From positions 1 through 6,296 of the forward strand of contig CBESOB010000167.1 in the NCBI GenBank assembly GCA_965530995.1: a stretch of DNA of 6,296 bases, read 5' to 3'. The stretch comes from JABABD01 sp965530995 (GTDB taxonomy: Bacteria > Bacteroidota > Bacteroidia > Flavobacteriales > Flavobacteriaceae). The notes under the pieces were generated by a model. It searched no databases. It was not told the origin of the DNA and saw only the letters and a list, made by a program, of their open reading frames with translations. This document shows positions 1 to 6,257 of this stretch, piece after piece (position 1 is the stretch's first letter; every line of letters begins with the position of its first letter). Made by a program: the position numbers and the translations under genes.

Positions 1-1
1 A

Positions 2-688
2 CTCTCATTTATTATTATTTTCAATTTAACGGCTTGTGCAGAACTACAAGATGTAATGGGACAACTGCCACAAGGTAGCATTGGCAATGAGGAAATTGCA
101 GCAGGCCTGAGACAGTCTTTAGACTTTGGCATAGAAAAACAAGTGTCTAAACTGACACAAACCGATGGTTATTATAACAATGAATTAGTCAAGATCCTCC
201 TTCCTGATGAACTCCAGAAAGTTGATAAGGCATTACGGGATATTGGCCTAGGTAATCTTGCCGATGAAGGTATAAAGGCCTTAAATCGGGCTGCAGAAGA
301 TGCCGTTAAACAAGCTACTCCAATATTCGTTGATGCTGTAAAAGAAATAACCTTCACTGATGCCAAGAATATTCTAATTGGCAGTGATAATGCCGCAACA
401 CAATATTTAACTGGAAAGACACAAGAGGCGTTATATGACAAATTTAATCCTGTCATCCAGTCGTCATTTAGCAAGGTCGGAGCAGACCAAATTTGGACCA
501 ACCTCATCAATAAATATAATAGTATTCCTTTCACTAATAATGTTAATCCTGACTTAACGGATTATGTAACTGGAGAAGCTCTTAAGGGCGTTTATACTAT
601 GATCGCGGTCGAAGAAAAAGAAATCAGAACCAAGATATCATCAAGGACCACTGATCTTTTGAGGAAAGTATTTGCCTTACAGGATTAG
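2..688 (+). CDS. DUF4197 domain-containing lipoprotein (5' end cut off by window edge)
   Basis: The reading frame is open to the left edge. Its first 18 visible codons give the end of a lipoprotein signal peptide: a hydrophobic run (LSFIIIFN), then the lipobox L-T-A-C with the Cys codon at 35-37. The true start therefore lies before the window, and the in-frame ATG at 56 would discard the signal peptide. After the Cys, the roughly 215-residue mature protein matches my memory of DUF4197: an opening 'GLRQSLDFGIEKQVSKL', a central 'GSDNAATQYLTGKT' and a closing 'GVYTMIAVEEKEIR'. These proteins are mostly helical and exported, with no established biochemical role. Cleavage by signal peptidase II and lipid anchoring are inferred. 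The residues after Cys (AELQD) do not fit the minimal K-(D/E)2 or Q-A-(D/E)2 surface-export signal known from Capnocytophaga, so a periplasm-facing anchor is somewhat more likely. The stop is TAG at 686-688, and the nearest strong terminator is 140 bp further on. Confidence 0.9.
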   Translation, partial: LSFIIIFNLTACAELQDVMGQLPQGSIGNEEIAAGLRQSLDFGIEKQVSKLTQTDGYYNNELVKILLPDELQKVDKALRDIGLGNLADEGIKALNRAAEDAVKQATPIFVDAVKEITFTDAKNILIGSDNAATQYLTGKTQEALYDKFNPVIQSSFSKVGADQIWTNLINKYNSIPFTNNVNPDLTDYVTGEALKGVYTMIAVEEKEIRTKISSRTTDLLRKVFALQD

Positions 689-727
689 TTTTCTTAAAAA
701 GAATACATGACGCTTAACCCAAGGATA

Positions 728-758
728 TTGTTACCATAACATTATTATGCTAGGTTAT
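728..758 (+). promoter_or_regulatory. Weak candidate Bacteroidetes-type promoter in the gap after the DUF4197 gene
   Basis: A TTG at 728-730 is followed after 20 nt by TAGGTTAT at 751-758. The known Bacteroidetes primary sigma consensus is TTG, about 17-23 nt, then TAnnTTTG. The spacing is right, but the last two bases of the -7 element do not match. If it is used, transcription would start near 765 and run through two hairpins into the terminator at 828-860, giving an RNA of about 100 nt. In AT-rich DNA such partial matches also arise by chance. Confidence 0.2.
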
Positions 759-774
759 CTTGATATTTATAGAA

Positions 775-812
775 CCAATCACAGAGTTACTCTGTTAATT
801 CCTCTGCATTGG
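775..812 (+). other. Nested hairpin in noncoding RNA (3' UTR or small RNA)
   Basis: Two nested perfect stems are visible. The outer CCAAT (775-779) pairs with ATTGG (808-812). Inside it ACAGAG (781-786) pairs with CTCTGT (790-795) around a TTA loop. One unpaired base lies on the left side between the stems and twelve (796-807) on the right. The structure sits between the DUF4197 stop and the intrinsic terminator, so it is either part of a long 3' UTR or the body of a separate short transcript. I do not recognise an RNA family. Confidence 0.35.
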
Positions 813-827
813 AAAAATCAGTTAGTT

Positions 828-860
828 AAAACCGATTTATGCTCATAAATCGGTTTTTTG
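828..860 (+). terminator. Strong intrinsic terminator
   Basis: The arm at 828-841 (AAAACCGATTTATG) is the exact reverse complement of 844-857. The stem is effectively 13 bp with a GCTC loop, followed by a T-rich tail (six Ts at 854-859, then GGTTTCTTTT). It ends rightward transcription before the 66-residue gene. It lies 140 nt beyond the DUF4197 stop, a long distance if it serves only that gene. The complementary A-run on the left arm could also let it work for leftward transcription, but no leftward gene ends here. Confidence 0.88.
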
Positions 861-879
861 GTTTCTTTTAACATCTTTA

Positions 880-892
880 TAATCAACTGATT
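880..892. repeat. Copy of the AATCA-AC-TGATT inverted repeat upstream of the 66-residue gene
   Basis: TAATCAACTGATT at 880-892 is identical to 6257-6269 and contains perfect 5-bp inverted arms. It is 27 bp upstream of the ATG at 920, a place where a regulator could block or assist transcription. A shared 13-mer between two AT-rich gaps of a 6-kb window can arise by chance, so the link between the two genes is weak. Confidence 0.2.
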
Positions 893-919
893 CGTATATA
901 CTATAAAAATACACTTGCT

Positions 920-1120
920 ATGAATCAACGATATTGTAAAATAGGGACCATTAGGTCAAAAGACAACATTATTTACAACACCTCAAATTTGGAGAAACGT
1001 TACACGACTTTCATCGAAAACGCCTATAATTTAATGCAAACGGATGCAGGAATGAGTGATTTCTTCTATCACGAAGCCAATAAGATCTTCAATCGATTGA
1101 AAAAAATAAAAACGCTATAG
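920..1120 (+). CDS. Small basic protein, possibly Lacal_2735/DUF6435-like
   Basis: This 66-residue hydrophilic protein, rich in Lys, Arg and Asn, has no membrane segment or signal peptide. Residues 24-64 (LEKRYTTFIENAYNLM ... SDFFYHEANKIFNRLKKI) follow the pattern I remember for the short flavobacterial Lacal_2735 (DUF6435) proteins: L-x-K-x-Y, E-A-Y-x-L, S-D-x-x-Y-x-E-A-x-K, with predicted helices. The first 23 residues (NQRYCKIGTIRSKDN...) are unlike that family as I recall it, so the assignment is tentative. ATG at 920 is the only ATG after the in-frame stop at 869-871. No Shine-Dalgarno is present, as usual in this phylum. The gene has its own upstream gap after a strong terminator and ends 11 bp from the convergent pyrF. 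Function is unknown. It could also be a chance frame, but the family-like pattern argues against that. Confidence 0.55.
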   Translation: MNQRYCKIGTIRSKDNIIYNTSNLEKRYTTFIENAYNLMQTDAGMSDFFYHEANKIFNRLKKIKTL

Positions 1121-1131
1121 GGGTCAACTTG

Positions 1132-1956
1132 CTAGTTGCCTAAGGTATAGAGCTCAATTTCCATCTGCCTTTGTATCTCCTTTGCCTTTTGCGCTGCCAC
1201 TTGAGCATAATCCTTATTGTTAGAAGCATAGATGATGCCCCGCGAAGAGTTGACCAATAATCCAACATCCTTGGTCATGCCATACTTGCATACTTCCTGA
1301 AGACTTCCACCTTGGGCACCAACACCTGGTACTAATAAAAAACTATTAGGAATGATGTGTCGTATATCTTCAAGATATTCAGCTTTGGTAGCACCAACGA
1401 CATACATCAGATTGTCTGAGTTCTTGTAGGTCTTTGAAGTTTCTAGAACATGCTTGTATAATTCTTTGTTCTCCAATTTCTGGGTTTGAAAATCGAAAGC
1501 ACCATCATTGGATGTTAATGCCAATAAAATGGTATGTTTATCTTTGAATGCCAAAAATGGCTCTACAGAATCCTTGCCCATATAGGGTGCTATTGTAATA
1601 GAATCGAAGTTCAAATCTTCAAAAAATGCTTTGGCATACATGGTACTTGTATTACCTATATCACCACGTTTAGCATCAGCAATCGTAAATATTTCCGGAT
1701 GGCATTCATTAAGATAGTCAATGGTTTTCTTCAATGCTTCCCATCCTTTGACACCATGGGCTTCATAAAAAGCGATATTAGGTTTATAAGCCACACATAA
1801 GTGGTGTGTCGCATCTATAATGGCTTTGTTGAATGAAAAAATGGGATCTTCTTCTTCTAATAAGTGTTCTGGGATTTTCTTAAGATCAACATCCAACCCG
1901 ATGCAGAGAAAGGATTTCTTTTTGCGGATTTCAGATACTAATTGTTTCGTTGTCAC
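1132..1956 (-). CDS. pyrF: Orotidine-5'-phosphate decarboxylase, type 2
   Basis: This cytosolic enzyme catalyses the last step of de novo pyrimidine synthesis, OMP to UMP plus CO2. The protein is 274 residues, the length of the type-2 subfamily rather than the shorter E. coli-like form. Visible motifs in order are CIGLDVD (18-24), YKPNIAFYE (57-65), the catalytic loop TIADAKRGDIGNT (91-103) with D94, K96 and D99 of the D-x-K-x-x-D signature, IAPYMGKDS (122-130), VVGATK (186-191), VPGVGAQGG (209-217) and the phosphate-binding NSSRGIIYAS (236-245) with R239. The start is GTG at 1954-1956: the codon immediately upstream in frame is TAA, and no ATG occurs until about residue 106, so no other start fits. 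The gene follows prfA by 5 nt and is surely co-transcribed with it, perhaps with translational coupling. Its stop faces the 66-residue gene's stop 11 bp away, and no clear terminator separates them. Confidence 0.97.
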   Translation of the reverse strand: MTTKQLVSEIRKKKSFLCIGLDVDLKKIPEHLLEEEDPIFSFNKAIIDATHHLCVAYKPNIAFYEAHGVKGWEALKKTIDYLNECHPEIFTIADAKRGDIGNTSTMYAKAFFEDLNFDSITIAPYMGKDSVEPFLAFKDKHTILLALTSNDGAFDFQTQKLENKELYKHVLETSKTYKNSDNLMYVVGATKAEYLEDIRHIIPNSFLLVPGVGAQGGSLQEVCKYGMTKDVGLLVNSSRGIIYASNNKDYAQVAAQKAKEIQRQMEIELYTLGN

Positions 1957-1961
1957 TTATA

Positions 1962-3038
1962 TTAAATTACATCACTATTGGCTTTCAACTTCTCGGTGTT
2001 TTCAGCTAGCATGAGTTCGTCAATTATTTTTTGTATATCACCATTGATGATGTTCTGCAAATCATAAAGGGTTAGTCCAATTCGATGATCAGTAACTCGT
2101 CCTTGAGAATAGTTATAGGTCCTGATCTTGGCGCTGCGATCTCCACTTGATACCATACTGCCACGTTTCTCCGCATCTTCTGCATTCTTCTTTGCCAGCT
2201 CAAGGTCATACAATCGAGAACGCAATACCTTAAATGCTTTTTCTTTATTCTTATGTTGTGATTTCTGGTCTTGACATTGCGCCACCAAACCTGTTGGCTC
2301 ATGTGTTAATCTAACCGCAGAATATGTGGTGTTTACCGATTGGCCACCAGGTCCTGACGAACAGAAATAATCAATACGAACATCCTTTGGGTCGATCTCA
2401 ACATCAAATTCTTCAGCTTCCGGAAACACCATGACGGTGGCGGCACTAGTATGCACGCGCCCTTGAGTTTCTGTTTGCGGCACACGCTGAACTCGATGCA
2501 CACCAGCTTCAAATTTTAAAGTTCCGTAAACATCATTGCCAGTCACTTCAAACTGAATTTCCTTGAAGCCTCCATTGGTGCCTTCACTATAATCCACTGT
2601 ACTCACACTCCATCCTTTGCTCTCGCAATACTTACTGTACATCCTAAACAGATCTCCAGCAAAAATACTGGCTTCGTCTCCTCCAGTTCCTGCGCGTAAC
2701 TCAACGACAGCATTCTTGGAATCTTCAGGATCCTTAGGAATCAATAAAACTTTTATTTCTTCATCAAGTTTGGGGATTCCTTCTTTAGCTTCATCATATT
2801 GCATTTTAGCCATTTCGACCATTTCGGCATCGCTACCATCTGCAATGATCTCTTCAGCCTCTGCAAGGTTATTTGTCAATTCGAGATACTGTTCTCGCTT
2901 ATCCATCAATAAACGTAAGTCTTTATATTCCTTGTTTAGTTGAATATAACGTTTCTGGTCGGTGATAATATCTGGTTGGATGATCAAATCACTTACCTCA
3001 TCAAAACGTTGTTTTATTATCTGTAATTTTTCTAACAT
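1962..3038 (-). CDS. prfA: Peptide chain release factor 1
   Basis: RF1 recognises UAA and UAG in the ribosomal A site and triggers peptidyl-tRNA hydrolysis. At 358 residues it has normal family length. In order it shows the helical N-terminal domain (about 1-100), ELRAGTGGDEAS (113-124), the codon-reading region VQRVPQTETQGRVHTSAATV (183-202) with the anticodon tripeptide P-x-T as P187-Q188-T189, the catalytic GPGGQSVN (229-236) with GGQ at 231-233, and IRTYNYSQGRVTDHRI (305-320). The PxT tripeptide marks it as RF1; RF2 carries SPF. Q233 is the expected target of the PrmC methyltransferase, known from the family. The ATG at 3036-3038 is directly preceded in frame by TAG, so the start is fixed. 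It has no Shine-Dalgarno. It is the first gene of the prfA-pyrF operon, diverging from the membrane-protein gene across a 119-bp gap, and no convincing promoter match was seen there. Confidence 0.98.
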   Translation of the reverse strand: MLEKLQIIKQRFDEVSDLIIQPDIITDQKRYIQLNKEYKDLRLLMDKREQYLELTNNLAEAEEIIADGSDAEMVEMAKMQYDEAKEGIPKLDEEIKVLLIPKDPEDSKNAVVELRAGTGGDEASIFAGDLFRMYSKYCESKGWSVSTVDYSEGTNGGFKEIQFEVTGNDVYGTLKFEAGVHRVQRVPQTETQGRVHTSAATVMVFPEAEEFDVEIDPKDVRIDYFCSSGPGGQSVNTTYSAVRLTHEPTGLVAQCQDQKSQHKNKEKAFKVLRSRLYDLELAKKNAEDAEKRGSMVSSGDRSAKIRTYNYSQGRVTDHRIGLTLYDLQNIINGDIQKIIDELMLAENTEKLKANSDVI

Positions 3039-3157
3039 CTATCTACTTGATTGTGGTGCTAAAATACGACAAATAATAATTTTTCAATTGCTACTACATT
3101 CACTATTTGTAAGGCTTCAGAAAATAAATATGTGGAAAATATCGTTGTAAGTAGATT

Positions 3158-3442
3158 ATGCAAAAGCTATCATCAATCCTTGTTTTTTACAAATCACTAT
3201 TCCTATGGTCTTTTTTAGTGAATGTTTTCATTGTCGTTTATAATCCACATCTAATTTCTGCGATTATCACTAAGTTGTTTCTCACCATTGTAATATGGTA
3301 TATAATCAATCATACCAATAGAAAGGAAATCATGATCTTCAAGAATTTAGGGATTTCTGAACTAAGTCTTTTCTCAATACTATTTGTCATCGATGCAATA
3401 ATGACATCTATATTCGTTCTGATATTGAAAGAATTCGTTTAA
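3158..3442 (+). CDS. Small three-helix membrane protein of unknown function
   Basis: This 94-residue protein has three clear hydrophobic segments: about 8-28 (with FLWSFLVNVFIVV), 32-50 (LISAIITKLFLTIVIWYII) and 70-90 (SLFSILFVIDAIMTSIFVLIL). A charged loop NHTNRKEIMIFKNLGISEL lies between segments 2 and 3. The loop's Lys and Arg suggest by the positive-inside rule that it faces the cytoplasm. D79 is buried in segment 3. The 'FKNLGIS' loop with a following hydrophobic helix recalls small Bacteroidetes membrane proteins that I remember beside ABC-transporter ATPase genes, but none is encoded here, so no function is assigned. ATG at 3158 is the first start after the in-frame TAG at 3152-3154. 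The gene diverges from prfA, and its TAA stop shares a TTAA with the stop of a short frame on the opposite strand. It is probably real because of its coherent membrane topology. Confidence 0.6.
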   Translation: MQKLSSILVFYKSLFLWSFLVNVFIVVYNPHLISAIITKLFLTIVIWYIINHTNRKEIMIFKNLGISELSLFSILFVIDAIMTSIFVLILKEFV

Positions 3443-3600
3443 TACTGAAAAGTCCCATTTTCACTTTGAATCGTGAGTTTTTTTTGATCTGAAGCTTCTA
3501 CTCTTACTATAATTTGCGCATTTACATTACACGATTTTGATATCTCAATGACATCATTCGTAATTTCAGGTGAATAAAAAAGCTCCTTACATCTAGCCAC
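3439..3600 (-). CDS. Possible 53-residue protein or remnant of a gene, overlapping the nrdJ end
   Basis: Reading leftward from GTG at 3598-3600 gives an uninterrupted 53-codon frame ending in TAA (3439-3441). The product runs VARCKELFYSPEITNDVIEI, SKSCNVNAQIIVRVEASDQK, then KLTIQSENGTFQY. Composition and codon choice look like ordinary flavobacterial protein: mixed acidic and basic residues, alternating hydrophobic strands in NAQIIVRVEAS, and few rare codons. The frame overlaps the nrdJ stop by 8 nt and fills almost all of the 150-bp gap up to the convergent membrane-protein gene, sharing TTAA with its stop. The frame stays open further upstream inside nrdJ, through another GTG about 6 codons earlier, before a TGA. 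No ATG is available, so this could be a GTG-started small gene coupled to nrdJ, or the C-terminal remnant of a longer gene lost upstream. I recognise no family. Chance is not excluded for 53 codons. Confidence 0.4.
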   Translation of the reverse strand: MARCKELFYSPEITNDVIEISKSCNVNAQIIVRVEASDQKKLTIQSENGTFQY

Positions 3601-6145
3601 ATTTAGAAGAACCACAATCTTTACAGATCAGGCAACCTTCTTGATAAATAAGATATTCCGAATTACAATTACTACAGGTTTGGCCTTTAGCGTGAGTTCC
3701 ATCTTCAACATAATGTTTTAAGGCACGAACGACTCCATTTTTCCAGGTATTTATGGATTCACTATCCAATTGAAGACTATTTATTAAATCTACAATTTTA
3801 TCTATAGGCATTCCATGACGCAGTGTACTTGAGAAAAGTTTAGCATAATTCCAAAACTCCGGATCAAATTTATGAGAAAGTCCTTCAATGGTCGTTTTAT
3901 AACCCCTTTTATTTTTATACTGAAAATCGTAACGCGAGGTACCATTTTCATTTCTATTTTTAATTATTAGACCATCATTTACCCAACGCGGAATTAATAT
4001 ACCGTCTTCATCATCAGCAAGTCCTGTAAATATCTCGTATGGTTTATCGTCGATAATACCTATAAATGCAATCCATTTTTCTTTGTTGTTCTGAAAACGA
4101 ACTACATCTGCTTGTAAAATTTGTGGACGTTTTATTGGAAAAGCTGTTAATATTTTTTGTGTTTCATCTTTGTTCTCATCATTTGAAATCAACACTCCAG
4201 TACGTGAACCATCTCTATAAACAGTAACTCCTTTACAGCCTACTTCCCAAGCTTCTAAATAGAGTTTCCCTACTAAATCTTCGGTAGCATTATTTGGTAA
4301 ATTAATGGTAACACTAATTGAATGATCAACCCATTTTTGTACAGCACCTTGCATACGCACCTTGTTTAACCAATCGACATCGTTCGACGTCGCCTTATAA
4401 TAAGGTGATTTTTTAACTAAAATATCCAATTCTTTTTGCTCATAATTTTTGGAAGTATCATAACCGTTTACCTTCATCCATTGTTTAAATCTGTGGTGAA
4501 AAACCACATACTCCTCCCACGAATCGCCTTCATCATCCACAAAATCTACTCGAACATTTTTGTCGTTTGGATTTACTTTTCTACGGCGTTTATATACTGG
4601 AAGAAATACGGGTTCAATACCTGATGATGTCTGTGTCATTAAACTTGTGGTTCCTGTTGGCGCAATTGTAAGTAAAGCAATATTTCGTCTACCATACTCC
4701 AACATCTCATAATACAATTTATCATCAGCCTCTCTTAAACGTTGAATAAACGGGTTTTCTTTTTCTCGCTCCGCATCAAAAATAGCGAAGGCACCACGTT
4801 CTTTAGCTCCATGAACTGAGGCGCGATACGCTTCAATTGCAATCGTTTTATGTATTTCTACAGAAAACTCATTACCTTTTTTACTTCCATATTGAATGTT
4901 TAATGCAGCAAGCATATCACCTTCAGCTGTAATACCTATTCCTGTTCGACGTCCTTCTGCTGCTTTCTTTCTAATATTCTTCCAAAGATTATACTCTGTT
5001 GCTTTTACTTCATCTGCTTCTGGATCTTTATCAATTTTTTCTAAAATAGTATCAACCTTTTCAAGCTCTAAATCGATGATATCATCCATAATACGTTGTG
5101 CAGCAGCAATATGTTTTTTAAATAATTTAAAGTTAAAAACGGCCTTTTTCGTAAATGGATTCTCCACATACGAAAACAAATTGATTGCTAATAAACGACA
5201 GGAATCGTATGGACATAATGGAATCTCACCGCAAGGATTGGTTGACACAGTTTTATAACCAAGATCTGCATAACAATCTGGCACGGATTCGTTAATAATC
5301 GTATCCCAAAACAAGATACCGGGCTCAGCAGATTTCCAAGCATTATGCACTATTTTTTTCCAAAGTTCACCCGCATCAATTGTCTTTGAAAACATCGGAT
5401 TTTCACTAAAAACAGGATATTTTTGAGTATAAGTCGTTCCATCCATTACCGCTTTCATAAAATCATTATTCATACGTATCGAAACATTTGCTCCAGTAAC
5501 TTTTCCTTGTTCTAATTTAGCATCGATAAAATCTTCTGAATCTGGATGGTTAATAGAAACCGATAACATAAGTGCCCCTCTTCTTCCATCTTGTGCAACT
5601 TCTCGTGTAGAATTAGAATAACGCTCCATAAATGGTACAATTCCGGTAGAGGTCAATGCCGAATTTTTTACGGGTGATCCTTTAGGACGAATATGAGATA
5701 AATCATGACCTACACCACCTCGGCGTTTCATGAGCTGAACTTGCTCTTGGTCAATTTTCATTATGCCTCCATAAGAATCAGATTCTCCGTCATTTCCTAT
5801 GACAAAACAGTTTGAAAGTGAACCAATTTGAAATGGATTCCCAATACCGGCCATGGGACTTCCCTGTGGTACAATATATTTGAAATCCTTAATAAGATCA
5901 AAAACTTCTTCTTCTGATAATGGATTTGGATAACGTGCTTCAATTCTTGCTATTTCTTTAGCAATTCGGTGATGCATGTCGTTAGGTGTTAATTCATAAA
6001 TATGTCCTTCGGAATCTTTTAAAGCATATTTATTTAACCAGACGCGAGCAGCTAATTCATCATTATCAAAATAGTGCAATGCAGCTTGAAAAGTTTCGTC
6101 TTGTGTATATGTTTTTTTAGGAATTGGGAGGGCATCTACTTTCAT
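3593..6145 (-). CDS. nrdJ: Adenosylcobalamin-dependent (class II) ribonucleoside-diphosphate reductase
   Basis: This cytosolic class II reductase converts ribonucleotides to deoxyribonucleotides using a radical from adenosylcobalamin, so it needs B12 but neither oxygen nor a radical-bearing small subunit. Visible in the 850 residues are the first redox Cys in GSLSNCFVIG (C113), MKRRGGVGHDLSHIR (139-153), the active site NPCGE (303-307) with thiyl C305 and E307, the second redox Cys C316 in DSCRL, the phosphate-binding PTGTTS (496-501) and GVTVYRDGSRTGVL (639-652). Positions about 670-770 form a separate C-terminal module where B12 reductases often carry a TSCPD domain, though the signature is not visible. 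The tail has CSNC (824-827), C838, CKDC (841-844) and C849: a zinc ribbon and probable thiol shuttle. There is no N-terminal ATP-cone, so dATP shut-off through a cone is not expected. The ATG at 6143-6145 is the only start after the in-frame TAA at 6161-6163. Confidence 0.96.
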   Translation of the reverse strand: MKVDALPIPKKTYTQDETFQAALHYFDNDELAARVWLNKYALKDSEGHIYELTPNDMHHRIAKEIARIEARYPNPLSEEEVFDLIKDFKYIVPQGSPMAGIGNPFQIGSLSNCFVIGNDGESDSYGGIMKIDQEQVQLMKRRGGVGHDLSHIRPKGSPVKNSALTSTGIVPFMERYSNSTREVAQDGRRGALMLSVSINHPDSEDFIDAKLEQGKVTGANVSIRMNNDFMKAVMDGTTYTQKYPVFSENPMFSKTIDAGELWKKIVHNAWKSAEPGILFWDTIINESVPDCYADLGYKTVSTNPCGEIPLCPYDSCRLLAINLFSYVENPFTKKAVFNFKLFKKHIAAAQRIMDDIIDLELEKVDTILEKIDKDPEADEVKATEYNLWKNIRKKAAEGRRTGIGITAEGDMLAALNIQYGSKKGNEFSVEIHKTIAIEAYRASVHGAKERGAFAIFDAEREKENPFIQRLREADDKLYYEMLEYGRRNIALLTIAPTGTTSLMTQTSSGIEPVFLPVYKRRRKVNPNDKNVRVDFVDDEGDSWEEYVVFHHRFKQWMKVNGYDTSKNYEQKELDILVKKSPYYKATSNDVDWLNKVRMQGAVQKWVDHSISVTINLPNNATEDLVGKLYLEAWEVGCKGVTVYRDGSRTGVLISNDENKDETQKILTAFPIKRPQILQADVVRFQNNKEKWIAFIGIIDDKPYEIFTGLADDEDGILIPRWVNDGLIIKNRNENGTSRYDFQYKNKRGYKTTIEGLSHKFDPEFWNYAKLFSSTLRHGMPIDKIVDLINSLQLDSESINTWKNGVVRALKHYVEDGTHAKGQTCSNCNSEYLIYQEGCLICKDCGSSKCG

Positions 6146-6220
6146 TTTGGGTATACTATTTTAGTTGGCTGTTAACTTCTTTAAAGGTCATGAATTAACA
6201 AAAACTATGCAACCTAAAAC

Positions 6221-6246
6221 ATGATAAAAATCATAATGTGTACACA
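6221..6246. promoter_or_regulatory. Pair of inverted repeats upstream of nrdJ, candidate operators
   Basis: ATGAT (6221-6225), four As, then ATCAT (6230-6234) is a perfect interrupted palindrome with the half-site spacing of FNR/CRP-family sites (compare TTGAT-N4-ATCAA). Two bases further on lies TGTGTACACA (6237-6246), an uninterrupted 10-bp palindrome. Both sit 76-101 bp upstream of the nrdJ ATG, where a repressor or activator site would be expected. Neither matches the NrdR box (ACACwATATwtTGTGT): the half-sites are in the opposite order. Which protein binds, if any, cannot be told from the sequence. Confidence 0.35.
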
Positions 6247-6257
6247 AAAAATGAGTT

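Noticed and set aside
172..534. 120-codon open frame on the - strand inside the DUF4197 gene
   Set aside because: It is antisense to a frame with a clear lipobox and DUF4197 pattern, and its own product has low-complexity Ser/Leu-rich composition typical of shadow frames.
691..703. TTCTT-AAA-AAGAA inverted repeat just after the DUF4197 stop
   Set aside because: A short AT-only stem without a T-tail; the clear terminator is at 828-860.
1125..1138. CAACT-TGCT-AGTTG hairpin between the pyrF and 66-residue gene stops
   Set aside because: The stem is only 5 bp. For pyrF the T-rich run (complement of 1101-1114) lies about 10 nt beyond it, and for the rightward gene there is no T-run, so it is not a convincing terminator.
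2617..2943. 108-codon open frame on the + strand inside prfA
   Set aside because: It is antisense to the RF1 N-terminal domain; the Ser/Leu-rich product is a shadow of the real gene.
3039..3157. Search for divergent promoters between prfA and the membrane-protein gene
   Set aside because: Only near-misses to TAnnTTTG were found (TAATTTTT at 3077-3084; the complement of CAAATAATA at 3070-3078), with no TTG at proper spacing, so no promoter is called.
3461..3485. TCAC/GTGA stem followed by eight Ts after the membrane-protein gene
   Set aside because: A 4-bp stem with an 8-nt loop is too weak, and the sequence is also explained as codons of the 53-residue frame on the other strand.
4896..5258. 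120-codon open frame on the + strand inside nrdJ
   Set aside because: It lies antisense to the conserved NrdJ catalytic region, and the Ser/Ile/Phe-rich product shows no family pattern.
6161..6170. AGCCAACTAA on the - strand, beginning like a B12 box (AGCCAGG...)
   Set aside because: Only the first five bases agree, and no flanking riboswitch stems are visible.
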